From positions 130,326-194,325 of the forward strand of contig VZTI01004555.1 in assembly GCA_013397865.1 (NCBI GenBank): a stretch of DNA of 64,000 nucleotides. Direction: 5' to 3'. This DNA comes from Struthidea cinerea (Eukaryota; Chordata; Aves; Passeriformes; Corcoracidae). The notes under the pieces are model-generated. The model had not been told where the DNA came from, searched no databases, and saw nothing but the letters and a program-made list of their open reading frames with translations. Of this stretch, positions 62,601-64,000 are shown piece by piece. Position numbers and translations under genes: made by a program. Numbering within the stretch: the stretch's first letter is position 1; each line of letters opens with the position of its first letter.

Positions 62601-63699
62601 CTTCCTCTAAGGGAAGATATTTAAAAACTTGCAGAGGCTTATTAGTTTAAGTGCCTTGTTAGCTGCTTGTGCTATTTTCCATCATAGTCAAGGTAAAAAT
62701 TACTTGGGGAGAAATAATTGTTGTAAGTATGCTTAATTCAGTTCAGTGAATCTGACACCTCCTCTGTCATTTTTATTTATTTATAAAAATGGGAGAGAGT
62801 TGGGCACCTGTCAGAAGCAGAGAAATACATGATGGCGCATTCTGTTACAGGAATGTTTTATTTTGTTAAAATGCTGTAGCTGCTTGCAAGTTTATTGCAG
62901 AAAAGATTTCTCTAATCGTGTTGGGACACCTCATGGTAGTTCTAAGTCCTTTTGTTCGCACCATGAGGTAGTGAAGATGCAATTCACTCTGAGATTGTTT
63001 TCAGTATAGCTTAAGAAATCACTTTATATTTTCCTGTAATTTATGTAGCTATCCTTAAAACTGCTGTTTTTAATGAAATTTCATTTACATCTTCTCCCAC
63101 CGGAGACAGCTGTAGGTTAGGACTAGTCTGACTAAGCTGTGCCAAAGGTAGGAGTAAGGAGTTTTTTACATGCTGATTAATTCTCTTTTGCTCCTTTGGG
63201 AATATCTGGTATTGCTTAAAGTGATTGCTGTAAGCAATATGGCAACATTTTTGACCTTCTAAACTGAAATTCAGCAAAAAGAAAAAAAGAAAAATATAAA
63301 CCTCCATGTTTCAGTTTTACATAACTATACAGTTGAAGTATAGTGGTAAAAAATACAGAGGTGTCATCTTCTGCAGTGGTGGTGTTGGCTGGTGATCTCA
63401 AACCCTTTGGCAGAGATGGAATCTGAGAACGTGGTAGTTGTCCATCCCCTGCACAGAGAGAGTATTGGGTGATAATCTGCTTTTCTTTCTCCATAATCTG
63501 ACTTTTCATCTCTCCCATGGCCAGCTTTGTGAATCAGAGCACCCGTTGCCTTCGTTAGGTGTTTCCCACCTGTGCTGTTGTGTAACTAAAGACAGGGGCA
63601 GCTTCCAGTACATTTACTTTTCTACACAGCTTTGTGGGAAGCCCTAAGCAAAGGCTGTGTGCTGCTTTCTGGAGTTAATTTACAGATGTGGGGGGCCAG

Positions 63700-64000
63700 G
63701 TGACCAGGAGTTGTCCTCCCGCGGCTCCCTTTGTTGCTCGAAGGCCAGGCGGCTCATCCATCACCCTTCGCCCCACCTCCAGCACCCTCTCCCTCCCTCC
63801 CTCCCTCCCTCCCCATATTCCCCCAAGATATGATAATGAAGCAGGTGCCCTGGATTGCAACTCTCCCTGAGCGTGAGAAACGGCAGGAGGTTTAGAAAAG
63901 CTGAAACCGAGGAGGAGGAGGTGGCACTTCTCCTGAACCTGTTGGCAGTCACGTCAGTCCTGGCCATGCACCCCACAGCCGTCCCACTGCCCGCGGGGGA
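63700..64000. promoter_or_regulatory. GC-rich, CpG-enriched rise at the right edge
   Basis: I count about 12 CpG in 300 bases, higher than the surrounding intron, with TCACGTCA at 63,949-63,956, the reverse complement of the CRE-like TGACGTGA. The sequence also has GGAGGAGGAGG and CCCGCGG. It could be the start of an internal CpG island, an alternative promoter, or GC-rich DNA flanking the next exon. The window ends before this can be decided. Confidence 0.3.
63785..63814. repeat. (CCCT)n tetranucleotide repeat
   Basis: Six to seven CTCC/CCCT units form a pure pyrimidine tract on the plus strand, GGGA repeats on the minus strand. It has polymorphism and non-B DNA potential. Confidence 0.92.

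Larger units (their letters stand above)
54226..64000 (+). other. AKT1: AKT1 intron 2, distal visible part
   Basis: No AKT1 exon 3 or other coding exon was recognised in these 9.8 kb. The region contains tandem hairpins (54.43 kb), dinucleotide, poly-A and CCCT repeats, and a GC-rich rise at the right edge. The AT-rich unique block at about 57,870-58,160 has several TTAAT/ATTAA cores and might be conserved. Confidence 0.65.

Noticed and set aside
63821..63844. Possible micro-exon between CCCCCAAG and CAG|GTGCCC
   Set aside because: It would be only about 17 bases, the donor is weak, and it does not encode the expected AKT1 residues.

Overview
This window looks like avian nuclear DNA. Three things point that way: CR1 LINE fragments, one ending in the 8-bp repeat typical of CR1 3' termini; a sparse repeat load with no Alu- or L1-like sequence; and one short coding exon whose translation, MNEVAIVKEGWLHKRG, is the start of the AKT1 (protein kinase B alpha) pleckstrin-homology domain in the form I recall for birds. 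The assembly is draft quality, with a 354-base run of N at 30,614-30,967 inside the AKT1 CpG island.

Layout. Positions 1-500 hold a CpG-dense patch that may belong to a gene outside the left edge. About 500-29,990 is upstream non-coding DNA with no ORF I recognise. It contains degraded MIR/CORE-SINE-type relics (about 17.7, 23.35-23.64 and 26.6 kb), two low-confidence older repeats, and AT-rich blocks dense in homeodomain, POU and FOX-type sites (best at 14.9, 18.7-18.9, 21.8 and 22.6-22.7 kb) that are candidate distal enhancers. A 5'-truncated CR1 (29,990-30,409) ends about 20 bp before the CpG island. The island (about 30,425-31,510) holds the inferred AKT1 promoter and untranslated exon 1, whose 3' end is a strong donor at 31,070/31,071. 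Intron 1 runs 31,071-37,630. Exon 2 (37,631-37,692) carries the start codon and the first 46 coding bases. Everything to the right is intron 2, which is still open at the window end. It carries CR1 and SINE relics, microsatellites and three notable perfect hairpins.

Only one gene can be supported, so there is no gene network to describe. Almost all long open frames here are chance frames, frames through the N run, or repeat-derived. No RNA gene, CRISPR array, endogenous retrovirus or other complete mobile element was recognised. I found no convincing undescribed system. The observations most worth checking are the hidden AKT1 transcription start, a possible alternative 5'-UTR exon, the candidate enhancers and the hairpins.
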